From contig NZ_JARUKV010000001.1 in the NCBI RefSeq assembly GCF_029688865.1, positions 186,001-250,000 on the forward strand: a stretch of DNA of 64,000 nucleotides. The letters are read 5' to 3'. Below are positions 50,590 through 59,747 of the stretch, piece after piece (position 1 is the first letter of the stretch; the number at the start of each line of letters is the position of its first letter). This DNA comes from Natronococcus sp. A-GB7. Lineage in GTDB: Archaea > Halobacteriota > Halobacteria > Halobacteriales > Natrialbaceae. Made by a program: the position numbers and the translations under genes. The notes beneath the pieces are model-generated. The model was not told where the DNA came from. It worked only from the letters and a program-made list of their open reading frames with translations, and did no database searches.

Positions 50590-51903
50590 TCACTCGACGG
50601 GACCGCCGCGGACGGAGAGAGTTACCGATCCGTCGGCCCTGTCCGGAATCTGCACCTCGACTTCGACCGACCGATCGCGGTCGTCGGGTTCAACCTCGAG
50701 CGTCCGTCGCTCGCCGTCGACCTCGAGCCAGTACGCGCCCGGCTCGCTCGCCTCGACGACGACCGTCGCCGGAACGGTCGTTCCCGGGAGGAGTCGGTCG
50801 TCGAACGTCACCGACTCGAGCTCGAGGGTCGCGCCCTCGAGATCGACCTCGAGGTCGGTCTCGAACGAGGTCGTGTAGACCGAAACGTCCCGATCGTCCT
50901 CGTCGTCGTCCCCGCCACCGTTGCCGTCGTCCGGCTCCTCGAGCAGGATCTCGACACCCAGTTCTCGCTCGACGTTCCCGATCCGGTTGCAGATCGTCTG
51001 CTGGGCCGAACCGGCAAAGAGGAGGCCGACGAGCTGGCCGTCCTCGAGAAAGACCGGCGACCCACTGTCCCCGCCCTCGGACATGTAGCCCGTGATCAGC
51101 TGGTCACGCAGGGTGACGGTTCCCTGTTCCGGACCGAACTCGACGTCGACGCTCGCGCTCGTCGCCTCGACCGTCGCGCTGGTGACGCCGGTCGTCCGTC
51201 CGGTTTTCGTCACCGTCTCCCCGCGGAGTTGCCCGTAGCCGTCGCGGCGAACACCGGTCGGCCACTCCGGGTCGAGTTCGTAGTACCGATCGGACTCCCG
51301 CTCCCGATCGACGGATCTGGCGGCGACGTCGACGCGGACCCCGTCCGCGATCGGAACGTAGCCGACGAGGTCGCCGACTGCGTCGTCGGGACCGCCGTCG
51401 TCGCGAGGTGCGGGCTGGCGAATCGGTTCGCCAGGGTCTGCCTCGTTCGAGCGCGCGTAGACGTGGTTGTTGGACAGCCGAACGAGATCGCCCGGCTCGG
51501 CGGCGTCACTCCAGACGGCGTCGCTGTCGGCGTCGTCTGCCACTCGTGCGGGATAGGGACCGCCGGTGCCGGCCGTCAGCTCTGCGTTGCTCTCGCTGAC
51601 GCCGGCCGGAATCGGACGGTGGCGGTCGTTTCGTCCCGCCGCGGCCTCGGGAACCACCTCGAGCGTCGCTAGCGGATCGAACCCCTGCCGTTCCTCGCCG
51701 TAGCCGGCGTCGACGACGTCGACGGTGATGTCCGCGTCGCCGACCTCGTGGATCCGTTTCTCGACGTCGTCCTTGTCCTCGAGGGAGCTGGGTGGCTCCT
51801 TCTGTGAGACGAACACCCGAACCTCGTTTTCGCTCTCGTCGTAATCGACGCCGATCACGTTCTTGCACTCGAGCAGGTACTCGAAATCCTGTGTTGTAGG
51901 CAT
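50590..51903 (-). CDS. chymotrypsin-fold serine protease-like protein without signal peptide
   Basis: 437 residues. The first 85 residues form a small alpha-beta domain (LECKNVIGVDYDESENEVRV). The protease domain has H147 in VRLSNNHVYA, a likely D192 in VRVDVAARS and S280 in EGGDSGSPVF, so the triad looks complete. An Asp-rich linker (330-340) leads to a C-terminal beta-sandwich of about 95 residues. No signal peptide or lipobox is present and the start is well placed after a TATA-like caacacattcg region. The layout resembles NAL1-type/plain S1 peptidases. Target unknown. Confidence 0.75.
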   Translation of the reverse strand: MPTTQDFEYLLECKNVIGVDYDESENEVRVFVSQKEPPSSLEDKDDVEKRIHEVGDADITVDVVDAGYGEERQGFDPLATLEVVPEAAAGRNDRHRPIPAGVSESNAELTAGTGGPYPARVADDADSDAVWSDAAEPGDLVRLSNNHVYARSNEADPGEPIRQPAPRDDGGPDDAVGDLVGYVPIADGVRVDVAARSVDRERESDRYYELDPEWPTGVRRDGYGQLRGETVTKTGRTTGVTSATVEATSASVDVEFGPEQGTVTLRDQLITGYMSEGGDSGSPVFLEDGQLVGLLFAGSAQQTICNRIGNVERELGVEILLEEPDDGNGGGDDDEDDRDVSVYTTSFETDLEVDLEGATLELESVTFDDRLLPGTTVPATVVVEASEPGAYWLEVDGERRTLEVEPDDRDRSVEVEVQIPDRADGSVTLSVRGGPVE

Positions 51904-52030
51904 AATTTGAATCTACAACACATTCGTACTGAACTATCTTAGATGTGTGGCTGTCTCTCGCATTCTGGGACGCCCGTTTCAGCCCCACTTATGAGGACAG
52001 GGCGAATTCCTTCGGATAGGTGGCCACCAG

Positions 52031-52726
52031 ATGTCCGACTTACCGGACGATTTCGACTGTACGATAACGAACTGGGACTACATCTACAGCCTCTGTCGCG
52101 ACGTCAGCGACGAGGTCCGTCGAGACGACTTCGAGCCCGACGTCATCGTCGCGCTCGCTCGCGGCGGCTGGTTCGCGGGTCGCTGTATCTGTGACTTCCT
52201 CGGGATGGACGATCTGACGAGCCTGAAGATGGAACACTACGTCGGGACGGCCGAAAAAAGCGGCGAGCCGACCGTTCGCTACCCCATGCCGGAGGGGAGC
52301 GTCGAGGGGAAGGACGTCCTCATCATCGACGACATCGCCGACACGGGCGGCTCGATCGAGCGCGCCCACGAGTACGTCGACGAGCGCAACGCCGGCGAGG
52401 TCCGCACCGCGACCCTCCAGTTGCTCCAGACCAGCGAGTACGAACCCGACTACATCGGGGAACGACTCGAGGAGTGGACCTGGGTCGTCTACCCGTGGAA
52501 CTTCATCGAGGATATGGTCGATCTGATCTCGGGGGCGATGGAGCGGGCCGACCGGGAGCAGTTCACCAGCGAGGAGATCCGCCACTTCCTCTCGGAGTAC
52601 CACGGGATCGAGCGCATGGAGATGGAGATCGCCCAGCCAGACCGTCTTCAGGAAGTTCTCCGGGAGATGGATCGACGGGAGGTCGTCGAGATGGCCGACC
52701 ACGGCGAGTGGCGGCTGCTTGAGTAG
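52031..52726 (+). CDS. purine-type phosphoribosyltransferase
   Basis: 231 residues. The PRPP loop DVLIIDDIADTGGSIE (95-110) and FEPDVIVALARGGWFAG (35-50) are typical of hypoxanthine/xanthine-type transferases. The C-terminal 70 residues are an added helical domain (EEIRHFLSEYHGIERMEMEI; MDRREVVEMADHGEWRLLE) that looks like a small winged helix. It probably salvages a purine base. It lies 49 bases before the MTA phosphorylase gene on the same strand, so a purine-salvage unit is likely. Confidence 0.85.
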   Translation: MSDLPDDFDCTITNWDYIYSLCRDVSDEVRRDDFEPDVIVALARGGWFAGRCICDFLGMDDLTSLKMEHYVGTAEKSGEPTVRYPMPEGSVEGKDVLIIDDIADTGGSIERAHEYVDERNAGEVRTATLQLLQTSEYEPDYIGERLEEWTWVVYPWNFIEDMVDLISGAMERADREQFTSEEIRHFLSEYHGIERMEMEIAQPDRLQEVLREMDRREVVEMADHGEWRLLE

Positions 52727-52775
52727 TCGGTCCGAACCCACACCGTTTACGTCCTCGCCCGCGCGAGGTGACCGT

Positions 52776-53630
52776 ATGACCATCGGTGTCATCGGCGGCA
52801 GCGGTATCTACGAGGCACTGCCACTCGAGAACGTTTCGACGAAGTCGGTTTCGACGCCGTACGGCGAACCGAGCGAGGACGTAACGCTCGGCGAACTCGG
52901 CGGTCGAGAGGTCGCTTTTCTCCCGCGCCACGGCGGGGACCACCAGCACACGCCGACGCAGGCGAGCTACCGGGCGAACATCTACGCGCTGAAGTCGGTC
53001 GGTGTCGATCGGGTGATCTCGACGAACGCCGTCGGCAGCCTCCGCGAGGAGCTACCGCCCCGGACGCTCGTCGTGCCGGATCAGATCTACGATCGGACCA
53101 AACACCGGACGCCGACGTTCTTCGGCGACGGGATGGTCGTCCACATGAGTTTCGCCGAGCCGTACTGTCCGGAGATGACCGCACACCTCGCGGAGTCCGC
53201 CCGTGAAGCGACCGACGCCGACGTCTCGGAGGACGGAACCTACGTCTGTATCGAGGGACCGCAGTACTCGACGAAAGCCGAAAGCGAGTTCTACCGCGAG
53301 CAGGGGTGGGATATCGTCGGGATGACGACGATCCCGGAAGCGAAACTGGCCCGCGAAGCCGAACTGAGCTACGCGACTGTCGCGGGCGTCACCGACTACG
53401 ACGTCTGGAAGGACGACAGCGAGGTCAGCCTCGAGGAAGTGCTCGCGAACGCGGAGGCGAACCAGGAGTCGATCAACGCCGTCATCGAGCACGCGATCCG
53501 GACGATGCCCGAGGACTTCGAGAGCGAGGCCTGGAACGCCCTGGAGGGAACGATCAACACCCCGACCGACGCGATTCCCGAGGAGACCCGCGAACGGATC
53601 GACCTGCTGGCCGGCGAGTACCTCCAGTAA
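52776..53630 (+). CDS. mtnP: 5'-methylthioadenosine phosphorylase
   Basis: 284 residues from MTIGVIGGSGIYEAL, the phosphate-binding start of the family. Further blocks: FLPRHGGDHQHTPTQASYRA, ISTNAVGSLREELPPRTLVV and IEGPQYSTKAESEFYREQ. It cleaves methylthioadenosine to adenine and methylthioribose-1-phosphate. An upstream in-frame ATG would overlap the transferase stop and adds no conserved residues. Pairs with the preceding salvage gene. Confidence 0.93.
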   Translation: MTIGVIGGSGIYEALPLENVSTKSVSTPYGEPSEDVTLGELGGREVAFLPRHGGDHQHTPTQASYRANIYALKSVGVDRVISTNAVGSLREELPPRTLVVPDQIYDRTKHRTPTFFGDGMVVHMSFAEPYCPEMTAHLAESAREATDADVSEDGTYVCIEGPQYSTKAESEFYREQGWDIVGMTTIPEAKLAREAELSYATVAGVTDYDVWKDDSEVSLEEVLANAEANQESINAVIEHAIRTMPEDFESEAWNALEGTINTPTDAIPEETRERIDLLAGEYLQ

Positions 53631-54082
53631 CAGACGTCTGCCGGCGCTGAAACGTCGACTACCGCGGTTCGTTCGTTTCGTGGAACCGTTTCTATTCGGG
53701 CAATCGGTCCGTTATCGACCGCGTAGAGGTGACGTATCGATCGGATACTGAGTCCCATGTTCGACAGGAATCCCGACAGCAGGGTGGGATCGGCCGTTAT
53801 GGTGATACTATCCGAATCCTGCGAGCGAGTACCATACCAAATATCGTTGGAGCAACCCCTATGCCACTCTCACCCCTTTCCGTAAGTACGAGACGAACTG
53901 AGCCCGCCGATATGCTCGAGGAGGCGGTCGACGACACACCGTCGATCCCGAAGTGCAACAGTTGTGCACTTTCTCAGCGATTAATTCTTCATTAGTATCC
54001 TATGTTTAGGTATATCTTCAGAAGTTGAGATTGTCACGGAAAGTTTTATGTATGTACGGCCACCACTGTTCGAGTGAAGAGC
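53631..54082. other. intergenic region with a promoter at its end
   Basis: About 450 bases. The open frame across 53729-53995 has weak codon bias and no homology by eye, so I leave it out. Near 53955 a short dyad (gtgca...tgcac) occurs. The last 80 bases are AT-rich; ttttatgtatgt (54042-54053) is a fair TATA box for the next gene with a leader of about 15 bases. Confidence 0.5.
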
Positions 54083-54694
54083 ATGACCCTCGAAACTGAC
54101 CACTCAGCCCACTCATCGGACGACGAGGAAGAGGCGGTGTCCGACGAGACGCCGACCCTCTCCAGTGACGATATCTTCCACCTGCTCCAGACCAACCGCC
54201 GGCGGGACACCATCCGCTACCTCCTCGAGGAGGAGGGTCCCGTCAAGATGCGCGACGTCGCCGAGTACGTCGCCGCCCGCGAGAACGATACGACCGTCGC
54301 GGAGCTGTCCTCGACCGAGCGACAGCGCGTGTACATTCCGCTGTATCAGTCGCACCTGCCAAAGCTCGACGAGGAAGGCGTCGTCGAGTACAACCAGCCC
54401 CGCGGGATCGTCAAACCGACCGACAACCTCGAGATCTTCGCGCCCTACATCGAAGCGACCGAGAAGGGAACCGCGGAGCTCGACTCCCATCTCGCGAGCA
54501 ACCGTGCGGTTCGAGAGTACTACGTCACCGCGGTCGCCGCGAGCGCGAGCCTGCTGTTCGCCTCCGCGGTCGGCCTCCTCTCGATCCCCGGCGTCGCCCT
54601 CGCGGCGATCATCACGGCGCTGTTCGCGCTGATCACGCTCGTCACGAACCTCTCGCAGTTCGTGGAGTCGGCGAACAGTCTCACCGCACAGTAA
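54083..54694 (+). CDS. DUF7344 winged-helix protein with two membrane spans
   Basis: 203 residues from MTLETDH (a GTG three codons earlier is possible). Winged helix about 28-112: SSDDIFHLLQTNRRRDTIRY, VYIPLYQSHLPKLDEEGVVE, YNQPRGIVKPT. Two spans follow (about 145-163, AVAASASLLFASAVGLLSIP; about 165-186, VALAAIITALFALITLVTNL). It may link membrane state to transcription. A soluble relative is at 3280-3630. Confidence 0.8.
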   Translation: MTLETDHSAHSSDDEEEAVSDETPTLSSDDIFHLLQTNRRRDTIRYLLEEEGPVKMRDVAEYVAARENDTTVAELSSTERQRVYIPLYQSHLPKLDEEGVVEYNQPRGIVKPTDNLEIFAPYIEATEKGTAELDSHLASNRAVREYYVTAVAASASLLFASAVGLLSIPGVALAAIITALFALITLVTNLSQFVESANSLTAQ

Positions 54695-54767
54695 CGTCTC
54701 TCTCTCGTCTGTAGTGGTTCGAGTGCGGGTTCGCCCGACCGAACCCGCTCCGGTTTTGCAACGATCG

Positions 54768-55706
54768 TTAGTTCGCTACCGGCTCGGCCCGATCGGTGTC
54801 GGCGTCGGTCCGCTGGAGCCAGAGATCACCGAACAGCTCGTCCTGCTCGAGCGTGATCGTTCCCCTGTGTGACAGAAAGAGCACGGCGAGATACGTCATC
54901 ACGCGCGAGCCACCGACCTCGTCGATTTCGGCGTACAGGACCTCCTCGCGGCCCCGGTCGTACCGGCTCTCGAGTTCGGCCGCGACGTCGTCGATCACCC
55001 GTTCGATGTCCTCCTCGTGGGTCGTGTGCGTGACGTCATCGCTGGTCGGCTCGTCGTCGACCCGAAACTGGTCCTCCGCGTGGTAGCTCAGCTCCTGGAC
55101 GCCGCGGTCGTACCCCCGAGGCGAGTCGCTCGTGTCGTAGCTCCGGGATTCTTTCCACCAGGTGTCCCGCTCGGCGTCCCTGAGATCGCGAACCAGTTCG
55201 TCGAGCGTCTCGGGTTTCCCGCGGGCCTGTTTGCGCTCGAGGCGGCGTTCCATCTCCGCCTCGAGCCCCTCGACGGGGTCGAACGCGGGCGCGTCGCCGC
55301 CCTCCTGAATCGGTCCGTCGTCGGCGAACGGCGCCTCCCACGGGGGCAGCTCCTCCTCCTCGGGCTCGTCCGGGCCGAACAGCTCGTCGCTTTTCATCCG
55401 CAACAGGACGCTCGCGTAGAACAGCGCCCGACCCGAGGTCCGCAGATCGGCGTCGTCTAACGCCTCGAGGAACCGATCGGTTACCTCGACGATGTCGATG
55501 TCCCAGGGGTCGATCTCCCCGTTCTCGGCGAGCTGGACGAGCAGTTCGACGGGCTCGACCTCGTCTTCGTCCTCGCCGTCGTCCTCGTCGACCGGTCCGA
55601 CCTCCTCGTCGTCGAACTCGAACACCGCCTCCTCGTCGCTCGGTCGACCCCGTTCCTCGTGGCCGGCGATATTCAGCGGGATCTCGTCGTCGGAGTCGCT
55701 AGTCAT
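54768..55706 (-). CDS. scpA: segregation and condensation protein A (kleisin)
   Basis: 312 residues. N-terminal region DEVEPVELLVQLAENGEIDP, DIDIVEVTDRFLEALDDADL and RALFYASVLLRMKSDELFGP is the ScpA SMC-binding block. The middle is acidic and the C-terminal winged helix ends VMTYLAVLFLSHRGTITLEQ, DELFGDLWLQR. It closes the SMC ring. Its start overlaps the smc stop by 8 bases, so it is co-translated with smc. Confidence 0.93.
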   Translation of the reverse strand: MTSDSDDEIPLNIAGHEERGRPSDEEAVFEFDDEEVGPVDEDDGEDEDEVEPVELLVQLAENGEIDPWDIDIVEVTDRFLEALDDADLRTSGRALFYASVLLRMKSDELFGPDEPEEEELPPWEAPFADDGPIQEGGDAPAFDPVEGLEAEMERRLERKQARGKPETLDELVRDLRDAERDTWWKESRSYDTSDSPRGYDRGVQELSYHAEDQFRVDDEPTSDDVTHTTHEEDIERVIDDVAAELESRYDRGREEVLYAEIDEVGGSRVMTYLAVLFLSHRGTITLEQDELFGDLWLQRTDADTDRAEPVAN

Positions 55707-58700
55707 CGGCCGGAACCTCCGCCGTCTCCCCGTCGCCCAGATCGATACCGGTTACCGCGCTCACGTTGTCCCGTTGCATCGTCACCCCGATCGCGCGCTC
55801 GGCGCGGTCGAGCATCGCCGAGCGGTGGGAGACGACCGCGAACTGGGCGTCCTCGGAGAGCTCGTCGACCATCTCGCCTACCCGATCGGCGTTGACCGCG
55901 TCGAGGAAGGCGTCGATCTCGTCGAGCGCGTAGAACGGCGCCGGGTTGTGCCGCTGGATCGCGAAGATAAACGCCAGCGCGGTCAGGGATTTCTCGCCGC
56001 CCGACATCGCGTCCAGACGCTGGATCGGCTTGTCGCCCGGCTGGGCCTTCATCGTCAGCCCGCCCTCGAAGGGGTCGTCCTCGTCCTCGAGGTGCAGCGA
56101 TCCGGTCCCCTCAGAGAGCTGTTCGAAGATGTCGGTGAAGTGGCCGGCAATCGCCTCGTAGGCATCCATGAACGTCCGCTTCTTCTGGGTCTCGTACTGC
56201 TCGATCCGATCGCGGATGCCGTCGGCCTCCTCGACCAGCGTCGCCTTCCCCTCCTCGAGCTCCGCGAGGTCCTCCCGGACCTCGTCGTACTCGTCGATCG
56301 CGAGCATGTTGACCGGCTCCATCGCCTCCATGTCGGCTCCCAGGAGCTCGATCGTCTCGAGAACCGTCTCGTGGTCGGGAACGTCCTCGGGATCGTAGTC
56401 GCCGACCTCGGCCTCGAGGCTCTCGATCTCCCACTCGAGGTCCTCGAGCCGGCCCCGTTTGTCCTCGAGTTTGCTCTCGACGGCGTTGACCCGGTCCTGT
56501 TGCTGGTCGCGTTTCGTTCGAGCGTCGGCGAGCTCCTCCTTGAGTTCGCTGCGGTCGTCCTTGAGCTCGGTCAGCTCGTCCTCGAGCGCCGCGACGGCCT
56601 CGTGTTTCGCCTCGAGCTCCTCGCGTTTCTCCTCGATCGTCGCCTCGTGGTCGTCGATCCGGTCTTCGTGATCCGCCTTTCGGTTCTGGGCGTCCTCGAT
56701 GTCGTCGTGGAGCTCCTCGATCGCGTCCTCGGTGTACTCCTTCTCCAGGCGGAGCTCGTTGAGTTTGCCGTCGAGGTCGTCGATACGCTCCTCGCGCTCG
56801 TCGATCTCGGCCTCGAGCTCCTCGATCTCCGCGGTGAGTTCGGGGATCTTCGAGTCCGCGAGTTCGGACTCGAGCTCCTCGATGTCGGCCTCGATCTCCT
56901 CGATCCGCTCGGTCTTCGCGTCGATCTCGTCGGAGATCTCGGTCATCCGCTCGTCGACCGACTCGCGCTCCTCGCGCAGCTCCTCGAGTTCGCTCTCGAG
57001 GTCGTCGATCTCTGCCCGTACCGTCTCGCGGTCGCTCTCGATGCTCTCGAGTCCGCTCTCGATAGAGCGGACCTCGTCGGCCGCGTCGGTCTTCCGGTCG
57101 CGGGCGTCGTCGAGGCGTTCCTCGACGCTCCGGAGCTCCTCGCGCAGTTCCTCGCGCTCTTCCTGCAGGTCGGTGATCCGGCTCGCGACGCGCTCGAGCT
57201 GGCCCTCGCCTCCGCCGGTAAAGGAGTACCGAGAGCCCTTCCGGGAGCCCCCGGTCATCGCGCCGCTTTTTTCGACGAGGTCGCCGTCGAGCGTGACCAT
57301 CCGGTAGTCGCCCGTGTACGAGCGGGCCGTCTCGAGGTCCTCGACGACCAGCGTATCGCCGAGCACGTACGAGAAGATCCCCGCGTACTGCTCGTCGAAC
57401 TCGACGAGATTGTACGCGAAGCCGACGATACCGGGATCGGTCGGCGCCGACGGGAGTCGGCGCTCGTGCATGTCGGTCATCGGGAGGAAGGTCGCGCGCC
57501 CGGCGTTGCGCGATTTCAGGTGTTCGATACACCGCTGGCCGACGCCGTCGTCGTCGACGACGACGTTCGCGAGTCGACCGCCGGCTGCGGTCTCGCAGGC
57601 GACGGCGTACTCGCCCGGTACCGATCCCAGCTGGGCGACCGCGCCGTGGACGCCGTCGACCCCCGCGTTCAGGATCGTCGTCACGGCGCGGCCAAAAGAG
57701 GAGTCGCCGCTCTCGCCGGCCTTCGCCTCGAGTTCGGCGTACTCCTGTTGTTTGGCCTGGATCTCGTCGTCGAGTTCGTCGAGCTCCGACTGGGTTCGGC
57801 GCTTCTCGGCTTTCAGGTCGTCGACGACGTCTGCGATGTTCTCGCGGTTCGTCTCGGCCTTCTGGAGCTCGCGCTCGAGGTCCGACTCCCGCTCCTCGAG
57901 TTCCGGAAGCTCCTCGCGTTTCTCCTCGATCGTCGCCTCCGTCTCCTCGATGGCGTTCGAGCGCCGCCGGGCCTCGTCGAGCAGGCGGTCCTGCTCGCGC
58001 TGGAGGTCGTTGCGTTCCGTCTTAGCTCCCTCGAGGTCGTCCTTACGGTCGGCGAGATCCGCCTTGAGTTCGTCGAACTCGGTGTCGACGGCCTCGATCT
58101 CGGCCTCGAGCTCGTCGCGTTCGGCCTCGCGTTCGGCGATCTCGGTTTTGACCGACGCCTTCTCGAGTTTGTGCTCGCGGATGTCGTCGTCGAGCTCGTC
58201 GACCTGTTCCTGCTTGCGGTCGATCCCGACGAACGCCTCCCGTCGATCGGACTCGGCGGCCTCGATCTGTTCCTCGCTGGCCTCGATCTTGTCCTCGAGC
58301 CGGGAGATGTCGCCCTTGATCTCCTCGATCTCGCCCTTGATTCGGAGCTGTTCGTCCTCGCCTTTCCGTTCGATCTCCGCGTTCAGATCCTCGAGATCCT
58401 CCTGGAGGCGAACGACCGTTCCCTGGCGTTCGTCCAACGTCCGTCGGAGTCCCTCGAGTTCGGATTCGAGCTCGTCGACGTTCGCCTCGAGCCCGCCGAG
58501 CTCCTCGCGTTTCTCCTCGAGTTCGCTGGCCTTCTTGTAGCTCTCGTACTCCTCTTTCTCGCGGCGAAGCCGTCGGTAGCGAAGCGCCTCCCGTCGTTCG
58601 TCCTCGAGCTGTGTGAGTCGAGTTCGCTTCTCCTCGATCCGGAGTTCGGCCTCGTCGATTCGTTCCTGAACGGTTTCGAGCTCCGCGAAGGCGTCTTCCT

Positions 58701-59280
58701 TTTTCGCGTCGAACTCCGCGACGCCGGCGATTTCGTCGATGATCTCCCGGCGGGCGTGGGGCGTCATGTTGATGATCTCGGTGACGTCGCCCTGCATGAC
58801 GACGTTGTACCCCTCCGGGGTGACGCCAGCCTGGGCCAGCAGGTCCTGGATGTCCGAGAGGTTGACCGACCGGTCGTTGAGGTAGTAGTAGGAGTAGTAG
58901 TTGTCCTCGGTCTCCTTGACGCGGCGACGGATGCGGATCTCGTCGACGTCGCCGACGTCGTCGCTGCCGGCGGCGTTGACGACCTGGGACCGCTCGAGCG
59001 TTCGATCCGAGTTGTCGAGGATCACCTCGACGGTCGCCTCGCGGGGTCCGCCCGAGGAGGCGTCGTCCTCGTGTCCGGGGTTGTAGATGAGGTCGGTCAG
59101 CTTCTCGGCGCGAATCCCGCGGGTTCGGGCGAGCCCCAGCGCGAACAGCACGCCGTCGATGATGTTCGACTTCCCGGAGCCGTTCGGGCCGGTGACGACG
59201 GTAAAGTCCTCGTAGAACGGAATTTTGGTCTTGCGTCCGAAGCTCTTGAAGTTGTCTAAGACGAGCGCCTTGATGTACAT
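55699..59280 (-). CDS. smc: chromosome segregation ATPase SMC
   Basis: 1193 residues. Walker A GPNGSGKSNII (31-41); coiled coil; hinge domain about 515-680 (SVPGEYAVACETAAGGRLAN; YSFTGGGEGQLE just after it); second coiled coil; ABC signature MSGGEKSLTALAF near 1092 and Walker B FYALDEIDAFLD near 1116-1127. It organises and segregates the chromosome with ScpA. First gene of the smc-scpA operon. Confidence 0.97.
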   Translation of the reverse strand: MYIKALVLDNFKSFGRKTKIPFYEDFTVVTGPNGSGKSNIIDGVLFALGLARTRGIRAEKLTDLIYNPGHEDDASSGGPREATVEVILDNSDRTLERSQVVNAAGSDDVGDVDEIRIRRRVKETEDNYYSYYYLNDRSVNLSDIQDLLAQAGVTPEGYNVVMQGDVTEIINMTPHARREIIDEIAGVAEFDAKKEDAFAELETVQERIDEAELRIEEKRTRLTQLEDERREALRYRRLRREKEEYESYKKASELEEKREELGGLEANVDELESELEGLRRTLDERQGTVVRLQEDLEDLNAEIERKGEDEQLRIKGEIEEIKGDISRLEDKIEASEEQIEAAESDRREAFVGIDRKQEQVDELDDDIREHKLEKASVKTEIAEREAERDELEAEIEAVDTEFDELKADLADRKDDLEGAKTERNDLQREQDRLLDEARRRSNAIEETEATIEEKREELPELEERESDLERELQKAETNRENIADVVDDLKAEKRRTQSELDELDDEIQAKQQEYAELEAKAGESGDSSFGRAVTTILNAGVDGVHGAVAQLGSVPGEYAVACETAAGGRLANVVVDDDGVGQRCIEHLKSRNAGRATFLPMTDMHERRLPSAPTDPGIVGFAYNLVEFDEQYAGIFSYVLGDTLVVEDLETARSYTGDYRMVTLDGDLVEKSGAMTGGSRKGSRYSFTGGGEGQLERVASRITDLQEEREELREELRSVEERLDDARDRKTDAADEVRSIESGLESIESDRETVRAEIDDLESELEELREERESVDERMTEISDEIDAKTERIEEIEADIEELESELADSKIPELTAEIEELEAEIDEREERIDDLDGKLNELRLEKEYTEDAIEELHDDIEDAQNRKADHEDRIDDHEATIEEKREELEAKHEAVAALEDELTELKDDRSELKEELADARTKRDQQQDRVNAVESKLEDKRGRLEDLEWEIESLEAEVGDYDPEDVPDHETVLETIELLGADMEAMEPVNMLAIDEYDEVREDLAELEEGKATLVEEADGIRDRIEQYETQKKRTFMDAYEAIAGHFTDIFEQLSEGTGSLHLEDEDDPFEGGLTMKAQPGDKPIQRLDAMSGGEKSLTALAFIFAIQRHNPAPFYALDEIDAFLDAVNADRVGEMVDELSEDAQFAVVSHRSAMLDRAERAIGVTMQRDNVSAVTGIDLGDGETAEVPADD

Positions 59281-59342
59281 ACCCTTCTCGAATCCTCCGT
59301 CAACTCGGCCGCCGCGGGTCGACCTGCGGTGCGGTCGTGCGG

Positions 59343-59663
59343 TTATGCGACGATAATGTCGTCGCTACCTGAGTCTTCCGCTTCGTCGCCGTCGCTCTCC
59401 TCGGTCGCCTCGGCGTCCGCGGGTTCGGCCTCGGCCTCGACCTCGTCGGCCGAGGGCTCGGTTTCATCGCTCACCGCTGTGTCGACCGGCTCCTCGCTCT
59501 CGCTTCGTCGTTCGGGAACGCGGGTCGGGGTGTCGGCGTCCAGTTCGGCCTCGAGGACGCGAATACGTTCTTTCGCCTCGATAAGTTCGCTCGTCAGTCC
59601 CTCGACGGTCGACTCGAGTTCGGCGACGGTCGACTCGAGTTGCTCCACGCGATTGTTCGACAT
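59343..59663 (-). CDS. small coiled-coil protein, DUF7518 type
   Basis: 106 residues from MSNNRVEQLES. Residues 5-45 are a heptad-rich coiled coil (LESTVAELESTVEGLTSELI, EAKERIRVLEAEL); the rest is an Asp/Glu/Ala tail ending SDDIIVA. It lies 63 bases before the smc start on the same strand and is a common haloarchaeal neighbour of smc. Function unknown. Confidence 0.75.
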   Translation of the reverse strand: MSNNRVEQLESTVAELESTVEGLTSELIEAKERIRVLEAELDADTPTRVPERRSESEEPVDTAVSDETEPSADEVEAEAEPADAEATEESDGDEAEDSGSDDIIVA

Positions 59664-59747
59664 ACCTTCTAGGGAAGGGTCCGGAACCATAAACGTACGT
59701 CAGACACAACTAACAGTTTTGGTAACTTACTGTGAATCTGTACCAAA

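Noticed and set aside
53729-53995. 88-codon frame after MTA phosphorylase
   Set aside because: Weak third-position bias, no family features and no ribosome site.
55492-59259. Very long open frame (1255 codons) on the plus strand
   Set aside because: It is the antisense of smc. GC-rich third positions keep the opposite frame open; its translation is Leu/Val/Asp-rich with no domain.
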